A stretch of DNA of 5,586 nt from an uncultured Collinsella sp. Its GTDB lineage: Bacteria; Actinomycetota; Coriobacteriia; Coriobacteriales; Coriobacteriaceae. Where the stretch lies: contig CABSBA010000113.1 in the NCBI GenBank assembly GCA_902475825.1, positions 1 through 5,586 on the forward strand, read 5' to 3'. The notes beneath the pieces were generated by a model. It was not told the origin of the DNA. It saw only the letters and a program-made list of their open reading frames with translations, and ran no database searches. This document shows, piece after piece, positions 5,416-5,586 of this stretch (position 1 is its first letter; each line of letters begins with the position of its first letter). The position numbers and the translations under genes were made by a program.

Positions 5416-5444
5416 CGGAGCCGTATTGCAACGCGGCTCCGATT
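5413..5444 (+). repeat. 11-bp perfect inverted repeat upstream of acpP
   Basis: AATCGGAGCCG (5413-5423) and CGGCTCCGATT (5434-5444) are exact reverse complements separated by ten bases (5424-5433). No clean T-run follows, only a GT-rich stretch, so it is not a standard terminator. It overlaps the candidate -10, so it could be a repressor operator; the arm centres are 21 bp apart, two helical turns. Alternatives are a stabilising 5' RNA stem or a weak terminator for plsX. The pairing is certain; the function is unknown. Confidence 0.7.
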
Positions 5445-5447
5445 GCC

Positions 5448-5462
5448 GTGTTGTGTTGTGTT
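5448..5462 (+). repeat. Three tandem GTGTT pentamers in the acpP leader
   Basis: GTGTT is repeated three times without a mismatch between the inverted repeat and the acpP ribosome site. The stretch is GU-only in RNA and would be largely unpaired. It may be slippage-derived or act as a translation-enhancing spacer. No function is assigned. Confidence 0.6.
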
Positions 5463-5486
5463 CCATGACATACGAGAGGAAGCGCT

Positions 5487-5586
5487 ATGGACCGCTCCGA
5501 AATCTTCGATAAGATCGCCGAAATCGCCGCTGACGTGCTGGGTGTCGATGTCGCTGACATTAGCGACGAGACCACTTTTGACGATC
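5487..5586 (+). CDS. acpP: Acyl carrier protein, 3'-truncated by window edge
   Basis: AcpP carries growing fatty acyl chains on a phosphopantetheine arm and donates them to PlsX. Only 33 complete codons are present: MDRSEIFDKIAEI then AADVLGVD, then ADISDETTFDD. This is helix I of the carrier fold and the start of the loop leading to the D-S-L site; the modified serine lies beyond the window and cannot be checked. The start is supported by AGAGGA (5475-5480) six bases upstream. The composition is acidic, as expected. Its place immediately after plsX supports a fatty acid synthesis carrier rather than a polyketide or peptide synthetase carrier. A dedicated D-alanyl or secondary ACP cannot be fully excluded from the fragment. 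Confidence 0.88.
   Translation, partial: MDRSEIFDKIAEIAADVLGVDVADISDETTFDD

Noticed and set aside
4254..5471. A 405-codon open frame on the minus strand covering plsX
   Set aside because: It is a compositional shadow of the G/C-ending codons of plsX. It is rich in His, Arg and Gly, shows no recognisable domain, and runs through the terminator and acpP leader.

Overview
This window is a densely packed block of housekeeping genes, all on the + strand. It runs from the 3' part of recG to the first third of acpP. The DNA is GC-rich with mostly G/C-ending codons. The gene order recG - rsmD - coaD - SepIVA/DivIVA-like coiled-coil gene - yceD (DUF177) - rpmF is typical of Actinobacteria. The protein sequences and the plsX-acpP continuation suggest a gut-type Coriobacteriia, most likely Collinsella or a close relative. 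The lineage is inferred from memory of family sequences and synteny, not from a search.

Layout. Bases 1-2900 hold recG (its start lies upstream of the window), rsmD and coaD. Each start codon overlaps the stop of the gene before it (4 and 8 bases), so the three look like one translationally coupled transcript. Bases 2901-2968 are a short intergenic space with a candidate extended -10 promoter. Bases 2969-4020 hold a SepIVA/DivIVA-like coiled-coil gene and yceD, joined by a TAATG stop/start overlap. Bases 4021-4084 carry another candidate promoter, then rpmF (4085-4264), a 59-codon gene with a zinc ribbon. A strong hairpin plus T-run (4305-4334) follows rpmF and lies just before plsX (4353-5372). 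Bases 5373-5486 contain a third promoter-like element overlapping an 11-bp perfect inverted repeat, then acpP begins at 5487 and leaves the window. No stretch over 300 bases is without a gene.

Function. The genes link four core processes: DNA repair and fork rescue (RecG); ribosome maturation (RsmD 16S methylation, YceD for 23S/50S accumulation, L32); the coenzyme A and lipid branch (CoaD makes the CoA precursor, PlsX makes acyl-phosphate from acyl-ACP, AcpP carries the acyl chains); and, by homology, envelope growth or septation (the SepIVA-like protein). CoaD, PlsX and AcpP are biochemically connected, because CoA supplies the phosphopantetheine arm of AcpP and acyl-AcpP is the PlsX substrate.

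I found no mobile element, CRISPR array, tRNA or rRNA, and no evidence of a new multi-gene system. The points most worth a second look are the SepIVA-like gene, the inverted repeat over the acpP promoter region, the shared TGTGGTA promoter signature, and the terminator between rpmF and plsX.
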